Assembly (NCBI GenBank): GCA_937958265.1
Contig: CALGNX010000010.1
Coordinates: 114,755 to 178,754 of the forward strand
DNA: 64,000 bases
DNA from: an uncultured Algibacter sp.
Lineage (GTDB): Bacteria; Bacteroidota; Bacteroidia; Flavobacteriales; Flavobacteriaceae
Reading direction: 5' to 3'
Part shown: piece by piece, positions 28,106-36,696 of the stretch
How positions within the stretch are numbered: position 1 is the first letter of the stretch
How the letters are laid out: every line of letters begins with the position of its first letter
The notes under the pieces: generated by a model
What the model was told of the DNA's origin: nothing
Seen by the model: the letters and a program-made list of their open reading frames with translations, nothing else
The model's database searches: none
Translations under genes and position numbers: made by a program

Positions 28106-29035
28106 ATGAATTTAAAAAGCGAACTTAATACGTTAGACGGATTTAAAAACCTAGAATTACTTGCCAAACAAGTAGTAGAAGGCTTTATTTCTGGAATGCA
28201 CAAAAGCCCTTTTCATGGCTTTTCTGCGGAATTTGCTGAACATAAAATTTATAACCAGGGTGAAAGCACACGTCACATAGACTGGAAATTATTTGCTAAA
28301 ACAGAAAAACTATACACAAAACGGTATGATGATGAAACAAATTTACGATGCCACATTATCTTGGATAATAGCAGCTCTATGCATTACCCAAAGCTAAATT
28401 CGTATGCCATTGATAGTTTAAATAAGATTAGTTTTTCTGCTCTAGCAGCTGCAGCTTTAATGCAACTTTTAAAAAAACAACGTGATGCTATAGGCCTTAG
28501 TGTCTATAGCGATAGTTATGATTTTTACGCACCAGAAAAAGGTAGTGAACGCCATTATCAAATGTTACTAGACCAATTAAACAAAACAATTGTAAAAACA
28601 CCTGAAAATAAGCTAACAGACACTTATAAATACCTACATCAAATTGCAGAAAAGCTCCATAAACGTTCTATGGTTTTTTTGTTTACCGATATGTTTCAAA
28701 ACACCGTGGACAACACGAAGTTATTTGAAGCCTTAAGACATTTGAAATACAACAAACACGAGGTTATTCTATTTCATGTATTTGACAAACAAAAAGAATT
28801 TGAATTCGGTTTTGATAATACCCCAAAACGCTTTATTGATGTTGAAACAGGAGACTATATAAATTTATATGCAGATGCTATTAAAGATAGCTACTCCAAA
28901 AAAGTAAACCACTATTTTGAATCACTACGATTAAAATGCGCACAATACAAGATAAAATACGTTGAAGCCGATATTAATAAAGACTTTGATAGCTTACTAA
29001 CAAGTTATGTAGTGGAACGCCAAAATTTTCGATAA
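28106..29035 (+). CDS. DUF58 domain protein (vWA-like)
   Basis: A 309-residue DUF58 protein. The signature HIDWKLFAKTEKLYTKRYDDE is followed by a vWA-like core with a MIDAS-like DNSSSM and later FLFTDMF. ATG at 28106 begins MNLKSELNTLDGF; a TTG 12 codons upstream is less likely. In many bacteria DUF58 genes sit beside a MoxR ATPase; none is in view. Confidence 0.9.
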   Translation: MNLKSELNTLDGFKNLELLAKQVVEGFISGMHKSPFHGFSAEFAEHKIYNQGESTRHIDWKLFAKTEKLYTKRYDDETNLRCHIILDNSSSMHYPKLNSYAIDSLNKISFSALAAAALMQLLKKQRDAIGLSVYSDSYDFYAPEKGSERHYQMLLDQLNKTIVKTPENKLTDTYKYLHQIAEKLHKRSMVFLFTDMFQNTVDNTKLFEALRHLKYNKHEVILFHVFDKQKEFEFGFDNTPKRFIDVETGDYINLYADAIKDSYSKKVNHYFESLRLKCAQYKIKYVEADINKDFDSLLTSYVVERQNFR

Positions 29036-29181
29036 ATAAAATACATAAAACTTTCCACCCCAAAATAATCAAAAATACTGAAAATCAACAAGTTAAAAAC
29101 AAACGTAAAAAACAATGATTTATTTTTTTAAAAAAAATGAATATTTTTTTAAAAAACCTCAGGTTTATTCAAAAATACGTG

Positions 29182-29189
29182 TATCTTTG
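29182..29189 (+). promoter_or_regulatory. -7 promoter box of tRNA-Asp (TATCTTTG)
   Basis: Exact TAnnTTTG match, with the tRNA starting 17 bp downstream. Confidence 0.7.
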
Positions 29190-29206
29190 CAACGCAATAT
29201 AGCAAC

Positions 29207-29280
29207 GGTCTGGTAGTTCAGTTGGTTAGAATGTCGCCCTGTCACGGCGAAGGTCGCGGGTTCGAGTCCCGTCCAGACCG
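29207..29280 (+). tRNA. tRNA-Asp (GTC)
   Basis: A cloverleaf is clear: acceptor GGTCTGG / CCAGACC, anticodon stem TCGCC / GGCGA with loop CTGTCAC (anticodon GTC), and T-loop TTCGAGT. The discriminator is G and CCA is not encoded. Confidence 0.97.
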
Positions 29281-29295
29281 CTAAAATTGCAAAAT

Positions 29296-29322
29296 AAGCT
29301 CTAAGAAATTAGGGCTTTTTTT
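29296..29322 (+). terminator. Rho-independent terminator of tRNA-Asp
   Basis: Stem AAGCTCTAA / TTAGGGCTT (one G-U pair) with a GAAA loop and a T run, starting 16 bp after the tRNA. Confidence 0.85.
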
Positions 29323-29338
29323 AGCAATTATAACGATG

Positions 29339-29467
29339 TTGTGTTGGTTCTGAATTGTATTCAGAATGTAGTTTACCAAAGCAATTTGGTAACCCAATGG
29401 AAAGCTTTCCTTTTTTCTTAATAAGAAGATTGGGATGCTTTTTTGTTTTACAACATTAAACACAATA
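29339..29467. repeat. nested inverted repeats downstream of tRNA-Asp
   Basis: In order: TTCTGAATTGTATTCAGAA, TTACCAAAGCAATTTGGTAA, then an outer pair CCCAAT / ATTGGG enclosing GGAAAGCTTTCC and CTTAATAAG; a distal pair TTGTGTT / AACACAA can close the set. Several perfect stems in ~130 bp suggest a branched RNA or a relic of an integrated element. Confidence 0.5.
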
Positions 29468-29735
29468 CGCAATCGCATCCAGATTTTGTATTTAAGCAAA
29501 AATTAGGTTAATTTACAAACTAAAGCAAACACACCTCGTACAAATACTTTTGTTTTGGGTTAATACATTTGGTTAGCAAACATGTTTTTAACACAAAGCA
29601 TGCAAAAAATAGCGCTATAATCTTAAAAAAGATACATTTTTTTTTAAATAAAATGGATTTTTACAAATACGACTTAGCTGAATACCTCCAAATAGTATAA
29701 AACTAAAAGATGTTATCCCTATAATTAAAAATAGA

Positions 29736-30749
29736 ATGGCCTACAAATCAAATCAGATAATTAAAACATTCCTTTTAGAACGTATTAAAGAGATAGACGA
29801 AATTACTTTTTTTTTCCATCCAGACAATAACGATGGAGAAATAGAGATTTCAATTGATGAGCATGGCGACTATGATACCGACATAAACCTACCTGAATTA
29901 AAAGATTTAATAGCCAAAAGTAATTTAGATACCTATGATGAAAACAAATACCTTTTATTTAAAAACCATATCGAAAGCACTATTAAAGCTTTAAATAAGC
30001 ACAATGTTTTTGCAAAAAAAAACAATTTATCTATTTACACACAGCATATAGACAAATCAAAAGAAGCCATATTAAGCATTAATAAAAAAAATATTTTTCC
30101 ACTATCCCAAAATTACACTTTCAATTTACAACTAACTAACCAAAAAAATGAAAAGAAATGGTGGAAAGTCATACCTCCCCTTTATCAAGAAGATAGAGCA
30201 TTTCAAAATTTAAACCGTTCAGAGAAAGATAATCAAAATGTAAACTTTTACAGTGACGAAGGCTTATCCTTAAGACATCTGAATATAAAAAACTTAGCTC
30301 TTATATCTGAGCTTAAACTAAAAAAATTATGGGATTATGAAGCCTCAGATTTAGAAGCGATATTTAGTAATCGTTTTTGTGAAATGCTTAATCAAATAGG
30401 CGTGAAAAACATAGAATATTACCCTTTAGCTGTAACATGTAACACAACAGGTGACACTAGCAGTTCTTATTATAAATTGGCAAATATTGTTGGCCTTATT
30501 GAAGGTGTTTATCTTTATGAAAAATCCGATTTTGAAAAAGGAATAGACACGTTAATTAAAAATAGACGTTTTGCAAAGTTTAACACGACACTAAAAATAG
30601 AAAAAGAGGTCTTAAATAGTTGCAAAGAAAAAATAGTGAGATGCAAAGCATACCCTGAGATTTTTATAGTAGATAATGATATCAAAATAGCATGTGAAAT
30701 AAATGCAATAAGCGGAATCGAATTTGAAGAAGTACATCTATTAGACTAA
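29736..30749 (+). CDS. uncharacterised protein, possibly Imm11/DUF1629-like
   Basis: A 337-residue soluble protein without signal peptide or membrane segment. The N-terminal half is charged and rich in Asn/Lys. The C-terminal half (~170-337) has a layout reminiscent of the Imm11 / DUF1629 immunity family: FSNRFCEMLNQIGVKNIEYY, then YYKLANIVGLIEGV and a C-terminal KAYPEIFIVDNDIKIACE with NAISGIEFEEVHLLD. No toxin or Rhs gene is adjacent, so an orphan immunity role is only a suggestion. It lies 51 bp before the next gene on the same strand. Confidence 0.4.
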   Translation: MAYKSNQIIKTFLLERIKEIDEITFFFHPDNNDGEIEISIDEHGDYDTDINLPELKDLIAKSNLDTYDENKYLLFKNHIESTIKALNKHNVFAKKNNLSIYTQHIDKSKEAILSINKKNIFPLSQNYTFNLQLTNQKNEKKWWKVIPPLYQEDRAFQNLNRSEKDNQNVNFYSDEGLSLRHLNIKNLALISELKLKKLWDYEASDLEAIFSNRFCEMLNQIGVKNIEYYPLAVTCNTTGDTSSSYYKLANIVGLIEGVYLYEKSDFEKGIDTLIKNRRFAKFNTTLKIEKEVLNSCKEKIVRCKAYPEIFIVDNDIKIACEINAISGIEFEEVHLLD

Positions 30750-30800
30750 ATTTTAATAGCTAACTAAAAAGTACGATAGAAAAAGAACAAAACATTAAAA

Positions 30801-31418
30801 ATGACTTCAAACAATATACCTCTAGAATTACGAAAATTTGTAGGCTCAGAAGTCACTGATTTTAAAGTTAAAAGTAAAAGAAACTATCCTAAAAGGAAGG
30901 CATACACATTGCTATTTTTCTCTGTAATATACAATGCTTTTATAAGTTTTTTTGCAATTGCCTTTATTTTGCCTATAATTTTAGGAAACAAGGTTGATTA
31001 TAAAGATAATAATGGACCAATAAAAATAACTACAGAAAACTGGGAAACTGCACTAATACCAACCTTGGCTATTGGTTTGTTTGTTGTTATTGGCATAGGA
31101 ATGCTTATTAAGGCATTAATTCAAGTATTCCAAAAAGGAGGGTATTTTGTTGGAACAGAAACCCGATTAATTAAACATAGAAACGGACATATAACAGTTA
31201 AAAGTTGGGAGCAATTTACCGGAAACATTAAAGTGTTTCACAAAAGACCTTTAGGCAGTATAGAGCTAGAATTAAGAACAGGTAAAATGAAAACTCAAGA
31301 AAAAGGTCCAGATAAATTTATTCCTGATGTTATACATATTTGTGATATAAGAAACGTTTTTAGCGTGGAGCAGAAATGCAGAATTAGGATAAAAGATAGC
31401 AGACGTACTACTCATTGA
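30801..31418 (+). CDS. uncharacterised two-helix membrane protein
   Basis: A 205-residue protein with a short charged N-terminus, two membrane helices (~34-62 LLFFSVIYNAFISFFAIAF and ~88-112 LIPTLAIGLFVVIGIGMLI), and a C-terminal cytoplasmic domain with beta-rich, PH-like character (YFVGTETRLIKHRNGHITVK, GSIELELRTGK). It is probably cotranscribed with the preceding gene. Function unknown. Confidence 0.55.
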   Translation: MTSNNIPLELRKFVGSEVTDFKVKSKRNYPKRKAYTLLFFSVIYNAFISFFAIAFILPIILGNKVDYKDNNGPIKITTENWETALIPTLAIGLFVVIGIGMLIKALIQVFQKGGYFVGTETRLIKHRNGHITVKSWEQFTGNIKVFHKRPLGSIELELRTGKMKTQEKGPDKFIPDVIHICDIRNVFSVEQKCRIRIKDSRRTTH

Positions 31419-31794
31419 TTTACCGACGCTGCTTCAAACCAATAAAAAATTTATTTAACCATGTTTCAAACATGTAAACACATAAAATAAGAAAAAATTA
31501 AGCGCCTTACCCCTACTAAAATTGGCCCTTAAAACGCATTTACCTCACAGGATTTAGCTTTACTTTCATAACGCTATTTTCCCGGTATATAAAAAGTAAA
31601 AAACCCAACTTAAAAACTTATTTAACAAATAGTATGCTATAATAATTTCACTTTTAGCTACCTAAAGTAACAAGTATAATATCTCTAATAAAAATAACTC
31701 ATAATAGCTCAATATTTATTTTGTTGCATACACCTCTTAATTATTTTTATATAAAAATAATTAAGTTATAAAATCCGTACACAAAAGTTTAATA
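31419..31794. other. intergenic region, 376 bp
   Basis: Convergent gap between the membrane-protein gene and the leftward ferredoxin gene. No gene is seen; it holds an AT-only perfect palindrome near its right end. Confidence 0.6.
31736..31765 (-). terminator. 30-bp perfect AT palindrome, possible terminator
   Basis: CTTAATTATTTTTAT is followed directly by its reverse complement. It is 29 bp beyond the ferredoxin stop codon; an AT-only stem is weaker than usual terminators. Confidence 0.4.
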
Positions 31795-32124
31795 TTAAGA
31801 CTCTGGAGCAAGCTCTACCTCTAACCCTTCCATAGCTGATGTTATTTGTATTTGGCAACCTAAACGGCTATTATCCTTTACATCAAAAGCCTCAGACAAC
31901 ATAGCCTCTTCATCATCTCCCATTTCTGGCAAATTAGTACTACTCAACACATAACATTGGCATGATGCACACATGGCCATTCCGCCACAAACACCAATAG
32001 TACCCTCTGGTGCTAACTCGTAAGACCTTACAACTTCCATAAGATTCATAGCCATGTCTGTTGGCGCTACAATGTCGTGCTTTACACCATCTCTATCTAT
32101 AATTTTTATATTGACGTCTTCCAT
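31795..32124 (-). CDS. 2Fe-2S ferredoxin, adrenodoxin type
   Basis: A 109-residue [2Fe-2S] ferredoxin. Cysteines C46, C52, C55 and C90 follow the adrenodoxin spacing C-x5-C-x2-C-x34-C (VCGGMAMCASCQC, RLGCQI). Adrenodoxin/Isc-type ferredoxins donate electrons in Fe-S assembly or to P450-like enzymes; proximity to nfu and mrp suggests Fe-S metabolism. It begins 213 bp after the nfu stop codon, beyond a terminator. Confidence 0.92.
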   Translation of the reverse strand: MEDVNIKIIDRDGVKHDIVAPTDMAMNLMEVVRSYELAPEGTIGVCGGMAMCASCQCYVLSSTNLPEMGDDEEAMLSEAFDVKDNSRLGCQIQITSAMEGLEVELAPES

Positions 32125-32261
32125 CGCTAATTTTGTATTTATTTAACCAAAAATAATTTTTTATGATTTTATTAAATGCGTATCATAATATATGCCACAA
32201 ATTTAATATTTGTACCCTTATTTTAATACGATTTATAGGGTAATTTAAAGTTTTGCACAAA

Positions 32262-32309
32262 AAAATAAGGAGTTATTAAAAAATTAAAAATTTAACGACT
32301 CCTTATTTT
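32262..32309 (-). terminator. Rho-independent terminator of nfu
   Basis: A 12-bp stem (AAAATAAGGAGT / ACTCCTTATTTT) with a 24-nt AT loop; on the minus strand it is followed by T residues. It lies 28 bp past the nfu stop codon. Confidence 0.75.
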
Positions 32310-32337
32310 AAGAAAAAGTTTATTCTGTTACCTTTTG

Positions 32338-32580
32338 TTAGGCCTCAATATTTACAACCTGCTCTACTTGTGGGGCATACTTTTTAATAGTCATTTCAAC
32401 ACCAGATTTTAATGTCATTTGATTAACACTACAACCTACACAAGCACCTTGCAGTTGAACTTTAACCAAATTACCATTTTCAATAGATAGTAGTGAAATA
32501 TCGCCACCGTCGCTTTGCAAAAAAGGACGAATTTCGTCTAGTGCCTTTTCAACATTTAATTTTAACTCTTCTGCTGTCAT
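32338..32580 (-). CDS. nfu: NifU-like (Nfu) Fe-S scaffold protein
   Basis: An 80-residue stand-alone Nfu domain with the cluster-binding CxxC (GACVGCSVNQ, C47 and C50) and the IRPFLQSDGGDISLL N-terminal signature. It is a carrier or scaffold of Fe-S clusters, and lies next to mrp, another Fe-S carrier gene. Its own -7 box is at 32605-32612, so it can be transcribed apart from mrp. Confidence 0.93.
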   Translation of the reverse strand: MTAEELKLNVEKALDEIRPFLQSDGGDISLLSIENGNLVKVQLQGACVGCSVNQMTLKSGVEMTIKKYAPQVEQVVNIEA

Positions 32581-32604
32581 TTTATATTATTTTCCTAAAG
32601 TGCA

Positions 32605-32612
32605 CAAATATA
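32605..32612 (-). promoter_or_regulatory. -7 promoter box of nfu (TATATTTG)
   Basis: TAnnTTTG match on the minus strand, 24 bp before the nfu ATG. Confidence 0.6.
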
Positions 32613-32629
32613 TAATAAATACACCATTT

Positions 32630-33772
32630 CTATTTTTTAACTGCTGCACAACCTGCCATGGTTGTTATTTTAATAGCCTCGGTTGGTGGTAAATTATTAT
32701 TTCTTCTTACCACTTCTTGTACTACATTTTGAGTTATTTTTTCAAAAGCTTCCTCCAAAGGTGTTTCGGTTTGTAATGCAGCAGGACGACCAACATCACC
32801 AGCCTCCCTAATACTCTGCACGAGTGGCAATTCACCTAAAAATGGAACTTTTAAGTCTTCTGATAGGTATTTAGCACCACCTTTTCCAAAAATAAAATAT
32901 TTATTATCTGGTAGTTCGGCTGGTGTAAAGTATGCCATATTTTCAATAATTCCCAATACAGGTACGTCTATACTTTCTTGCTGAAACATGGCAACACCCT
33001 TCCTAGCATCTGCAAGTGCAACATTTTGCGGTGTACTTACCACAACAGCTCCTGTTATTGGCAGGGATTGCATGATACTTAAATGAATATCGCCTGTTCC
33101 TGGAGGTAAATCTAAAAGTAAGAAATCTAACTCGCCCCAGTGAGCATCAAAAATCATTTGATTTAAGGCTTTTGCTGCCATAGGACCACGCCAAACTACT
33201 GCTTGATCTGGTTGTGTAAAAAAACCAATGGATAATACTTTTACGCCGTAATTTTCAACTGGCTTCATTTTAGATTTACCCTCAATATTTACAGCTAAAG
33301 GCTTTTCGTTAGCCACATCAAACATAATGGGAATAGAAGGCCCGTAAATATCCGCATCCAAAACCCCTACTTTAAAACCCATTTTAGCTAAAGTAACGGC
33401 TAGGTTAGCAGTAACTGTAGATTTACCTACACCACCTTTACCCGATGCTACAGCAACTATATTTTGAATACCCGCTATAGGCTTCCCTTTAATAACATTA
33501 GGTTTATCCTTACCTTGTGCAGGCGCTTCAACTTTTAAATTTACTGTAATTTTAGCCTTCTCGTAAACCTTTTCGTGTATGGTTTTAAGAATATCCACTT
33601 CGGTACGCTTTTTAGCCTGCAAGCTTGGATTTTGTATTGTAATATCCACAATAACCTCATCGCCAAACGTTATCACATTTTTTACAGCTCCACTTTCCAC
33701 CATATTCTGTCCTTCACCTGGTACAGTAATATTTTCAAGTGCTTTTAATATATCCTCTTTATTCAGTTTCAT
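32630..33772 (-). CDS. mrp: Mrp/NBP35-family Fe-S carrier ATPase
   Basis: A 380-residue P-loop NTPase of the Mrp/ApbC family. The order is an N-terminal MIP18/DUF59-like domain (~1-85, NKEDILKALENITVPGEG), a deviant Walker A GKGGVGKST (111-119), LDADIYGPSIPIMF, the switch LLLDLPPGTGDIHLS, and a C-terminal TMAGCAAVKK. The canonical CxxC of Mrp is not obvious. The protein transfers Fe-S clusters. nfu follows 49 bp downstream. Confidence 0.93.
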   Translation of the reverse strand: MKLNKEDILKALENITVPGEGQNMVESGAVKNVITFGDEVIVDITIQNPSLQAKKRTEVDILKTIHEKVYEKAKITVNLKVEAPAQGKDKPNVIKGKPIAGIQNIVAVASGKGGVGKSTVTANLAVTLAKMGFKVGVLDADIYGPSIPIMFDVANEKPLAVNIEGKSKMKPVENYGVKVLSIGFFTQPDQAVVWRGPMAAKALNQMIFDAHWGELDFLLLDLPPGTGDIHLSIMQSLPITGAVVVSTPQNVALADARKGVAMFQQESIDVPVLGIIENMAYFTPAELPDNKYFIFGKGGAKYLSEDLKVPFLGELPLVQSIREAGDVGRPAALQTETPLEEAFEKITQNVVQEVVRRNNNLPPTEAIKITTMAGCAAVKK

Positions 33773-33898
33773 ATGAAATTTTGAAATGTATTTGCGAAAA
33801 AACCGAAACGCAAGCCAACGGTTTTTTTTCGATTTTTTATTATTGAATGTGTTAGTGTTTTTATTCTTAAATACCGCTAATTAAGAATCATTCTAAAG

Positions 33899-33906
33899 CA
33901 AAGATA
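33899..33906 (-). promoter_or_regulatory. -7 promoter box upstream of mrp (TATCTTTG)
   Basis: TAnnTTTG match on the minus strand, giving a leader of about 120 nt before the mrp ATG. Confidence 0.5.
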
Positions 33907-34053
33907 GTTAATAATGCTATAAGTTTAAAGCTGGTAGTTAGAAGTTTTAACTATGTACATATTGAGTTTAATTATCGGTTTTAATGTAGAAATCAACCCT
34001 AATCAAATATTATTAGTCTGAAAAGTATATTTTTGAATACTTTAAATAACACT

Positions 34054-34890
34054 ATGAAAAATTTACTGTTACTTTTCTTTTTTTGTTTATCGTTTCACAA
34101 TGTGGCTTTTAGCCAGGGTAAAATAACGAAAGCCGAGGAAAGCCTAAAAAAAAAAACTAAAGAAACCAAAAGTGACAATAGCTCAAGCAACAAATACGAA
34201 AGTATCAATCACTCCTATAACAATGTTTTTGTGGATGTATTTGGTGGTTTATTAGTTCAATTATTTGCATATACGGCTTACGGTATCGCTTTTGAAAGTC
34301 CGTTTGAAACGAGATACCAAGGCCACCATGCTTTTTTAACTAAACACCCTTATGCAACTTCCAATTCTGGGAATTATAGTTATGCCTGGAATGAAAACTC
34401 TGAAATATTTGTTGCATCCATATCTAACAGGTTTATTTTTGAAACCAACCAACTATACGGTAATCATTTAAATGTTGATTTAAGATTTTTAAAACGTTTT
34501 GAACTAGAGATGGATTACCTGCAGCTATGGGAGAAAAATACAAATTTCAGGAACAACACATTAGGTATTTACACGGCTTTGGTAAAATACAACCGGGTGC
34601 GCACCGAACGCTTTAATGCGTCGTGGGGATTGGGCACTACTTATGTAGATGGCAACGTTAACGCCTTTGGTTTTACTTATGCCCTAGGCGCAGAACTCTT
34701 TTTTGCACATCCTTTAAGTTTGGAATCGAATTTTAACCAGAGTATTATAAGACGTACTACCGTAAATAAATTTAATATACTTTTAAATTTTTACAGAAAC
34801 CAATATAAGTTTATTGGAGGTTACGAGCATTTAAGAATTGGAAGCGCAAACCTCTCCAATGTTAGCATTGGTGTTGGTGTTTCGCTTTAA
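34054..34890 (+). CDS. uncharacterised outer-membrane beta-barrel-like protein
   Basis: A 278-residue exported protein. ATG at 34054 gives MKNLLLLFFFCLSF and a signal cut near AFSQ; the longer frame would start at TTG 7 codons earlier. After a low-complexity Lys/Ser linker (~25-50) the rest alternates polar and hydrophobic residues with barrel-like strands (LNVDLRFLKRFELEMDYLQLW, FGFTYALGAELFF, VSIGVGVSL). Not recognised; C-terminal VSL fits a barrel. It stands alone. Confidence 0.6.
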   Translation: MKNLLLLFFFCLSFHNVAFSQGKITKAEESLKKKTKETKSDNSSSNKYESINHSYNNVFVDVFGGLLVQLFAYTAYGIAFESPFETRYQGHHAFLTKHPYATSNSGNYSYAWNENSEIFVASISNRFIFETNQLYGNHLNVDLRFLKRFELEMDYLQLWEKNTNFRNNTLGIYTALVKYNRVRTERFNASWGLGTTYVDGNVNAFGFTYALGAELFFAHPLSLESNFNQSIIRRTTVNKFNILLNFYRNQYKFIGGYEHLRIGSANLSNVSIGVGVSL

Positions 34891-34896
34891 ACAAAA

Positions 34897-34951
34897 TTTA
34901 CCTTTGTAAGGTGATAATAAATTGATTTTTTTTTCGCGTTACAAAGGTAAA
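34897..34951. terminator. 13-bp inverted repeat between convergent genes
   Basis: TTTACCTTTGTAA and TTACAAAGGTAAA form a perfect stem around a 29-nt loop, between convergent genes (stop codons at 34890 and 35012); a bidirectional terminator is likely. Confidence 0.55.
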
Positions 34952-35011
34952 CCGTTATAAGAGAGTTTTCACAAATAGTATAGACCAAAAATAAAAGTAT
35001 TAAAACGCTAT

Positions 35012-35341
35012 TTACAACTCTTTTGAGGGATCCCAATACACCTTTTCCAAATCTTGGATTTGATTATTAATAACTATTATACCTTCACTTTCTAAAAGTT
35101 GCTGCATGAGATTTGTGCCTGCAAAATGATGTTTACCGGTTAATAAACCTTTTTTATTTACTACACGGTGCGCTGGCACATCTTTGCCATGAGAACCATT
35201 CATAGCATAACCTACCATTCTTGCGCTTCTAGCTGCGCCTAGATAAACTCCAATAGCACCATAACTGGTTACCCTACCAAATGGTATTAACTTGGCAACT
35301 TCGTAAACCTTATCGAAAAAATTAAGCGTTTCTGGTTTCAT
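35012..35341 (-). CDS. alkyltransferase-like protein (MGMT family, no acceptor Cys)
   Basis: A 109-residue protein matching the DNA-binding domain of O6-alkylguanine-DNA alkyltransferase: IPFGRVTSYGAIGVYLG, RMVGYAMNG and VPAHRVVNKKG. The active-site PCHR is PAHR here (Ala57), so it cannot accept an alkyl group and belongs to the ATL group, which flags alkylated guanine for nucleotide excision repair. It ends the leftward trmB-lysE-atl group, 10 bp after the LysE-type gene. Confidence 0.92.
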   Translation of the reverse strand: MKPETLNFFDKVYEVAKLIPFGRVTSYGAIGVYLGAARSARMVGYAMNGSHGKDVPAHRVVNKKGLLTGKHHFAGTNLMQQLLESEGIIVINNQIQDLEKVYWDPSKEL

Positions 35342-35351
35342 GCTAATCCAT

Positions 35352-35981
35352 TTAAAAATCTTTAATAATATTAAATAAAGTAATTATAGAAACTACTCCG
35401 GTAATACCACCTATAATACGGTTCATATTTTTTTGTGTTGTAAAACGTTTACCTTTTACTTTATTAAAGAAAAAAACATACATGTATAACGCTACAAATG
35501 TTCCTGTTGCTGCTCCTATTACATAAGCCAAAACACTTATTTGCTCGAAAGTTATCCAACCATATGAAGCCAGTGTAATAGTCATATAAGCTTGGTAAGG
35601 TATTGGAAACACATTAATGGACGACAGGAATAAGCCTTGAAAAAAGCGACTATGTTTACTCTTTATTTTAGGATCTATCTGCTCTTTGGGCGTAGATTTG
35701 GCAATACCTAAAAAGTACACGGTTATAAGTATAAAAATAACTAGTGCAACAATTCTAAGAATAGCTACAATTTCTGGGTGCTTTGTAAGATATCGTGCAA
35801 AAATAGCTGCCAAATAGGTTTGAATTAAAACCACAACACAAACACCTAAAGCAAACATAATACCTCTTACATATCCTTCTTTAAGGCTAATTTTTGCCAC
35901 TGTCATGTTTAATAAACCAGGTGGAACAACACCTATTAAAGCAAAAAACAGGCCTAAAAAAAAGATAAATGTAATTTCCAT
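35352..35981 (-). CDS. LysE-family transporter-like protein
   Basis: A 209-residue membrane protein with about six hydrophobic segments and the N-terminal LysE signature FALIGVVPPGLLNMTVAKISL. LysE/RhtB members export amino acids; the substrate here is unknown. It starts three bases after the trmB stop codon and lies 10 bp before the alkyltransferase-like gene. Confidence 0.85.
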   Translation of the reverse strand: MEITFIFFLGLFFALIGVVPPGLLNMTVAKISLKEGYVRGIMFALGVCVVVLIQTYLAAIFARYLTKHPEIVAILRIVALVIFILITVYFLGIAKSTPKEQIDPKIKSKHSRFFQGLFLSSINVFPIPYQAYMTITLASYGWITFEQISVLAYVIGAATGTFVALYMYVFFFNKVKGKRFTTQKNMNRIIGGITGVVSIITLFNIIKDF

Positions 35982-35984
35982 TTA

Positions 35985-36659
35985 TTATTTAATTTTAAAC
36001 TTAATATAAGTAATTGGTTTATCTTGCTTAAGGTATTGCGATTCGTAATAAGTTTGTATTCCTGTTACTTCCTCGGGGCTGCCTTCTTGCTTATACACGT
36101 TATGGTTTGCATAAAGTACCTCGTGTCCAGCACCATGTAATAACCCAAGCGTATAGCCATGCATAAACTCACTATCTGTTTTTAGGTTAACCACACCTTC
36201 TGGTTTTAAAATTTTCTTGTAACGCTTTAAAAACGTAGCATTTGTCATGCGATGCTTTGTGCGTTTATATTTTATTTGAGGGTCTGGAAATGTAATCCAG
36301 ATTTCATCAACTTCATTTTCTCCAAAAGCATGATCTATCAATTCAATTTGAGTGCGAAGAAATGCCACATTAGGTATAGCCTCCTCTATGGCTGTTTTTG
36401 CGCCTCTCCAAAATCGAGCACCTTTGATGTCTATACCAATAAAGTTTTTATTTGGATATTTTTTTGCTAGGGCTACTGAATATTCCCCTTTACCGCAACC
36501 TAACTCTAATACTAACGGGTTATTATTTTTAAAAACCTGAGCGCGCCAATTGCCCTTTAAATTAAATTCTGAATTTACTAAGGCTTCTCTTGATGGTTGA
36601 AATACATTAGAGAATGTATCATTCTCTCTAAATCGTTTAAGTTTATTTTTACTTCCCAA
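35985..36659 (-). CDS. trmB: tRNA (guanine(46)-N7)-methyltransferase
   Basis: A 224-residue TrmB with the SAM loop LELGCGKGEYSVALAKK, FIGIDIKGARFWRGAK, the catalytic-region ITFPDPQIKYKRTKHRM and a C-terminal TYYESQYLKQ. It forms m7G46 in the tRNA variable loop. The start is TTG at 36659-36657, which produces the conserved N-terminus MGSKNKLKRF; no ATG fits. Confidence 0.95.
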   Translation of the reverse strand: MGSKNKLKRFRENDTFSNVFQPSREALVNSEFNLKGNWRAQVFKNNNPLVLELGCGKGEYSVALAKKYPNKNFIGIDIKGARFWRGAKTAIEEAIPNVAFLRTQIELIDHAFGENEVDEIWITFPDPQIKYKRTKHRMTNATFLKRYKKILKPEGVVNLKTDSEFMHGYTLGLLHGAGHEVLYANHNVYKQEGSPEEVTGIQTYYESQYLKQDKPITYIKFKIK

Positions 36660-36696
36660 AGCTAATTACTAATTTTATTATTTTGGTAAAATTAAG

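Larger units (their letters stand above)
29036..29735. other. intergenic region with tRNA-Asp and nested palindromes
   Basis: 700 bp between the DUF58 gene and the next CDS. It holds the tRNA-Asp promoter, the tRNA (29207-29280), its terminator (29296-29322) and a palindrome-rich stretch (~29339-29467). From 29470 to 29735 nothing recognisable is seen. A 72-codon minus-strand frame overlaps the terminator and is not called. Confidence 0.6.

Noticed and set aside
29281..29499. 72-codon minus-strand frame after tRNA-Asp
   Set aside because: It overlaps the tRNA terminator and the palindromes and has no recognisable domain.
29207..31418. Integrated genomic island at tRNA-Asp
   Set aside because: No integrase and no second copy of the tRNA 3' end were found, so an island is not supported.
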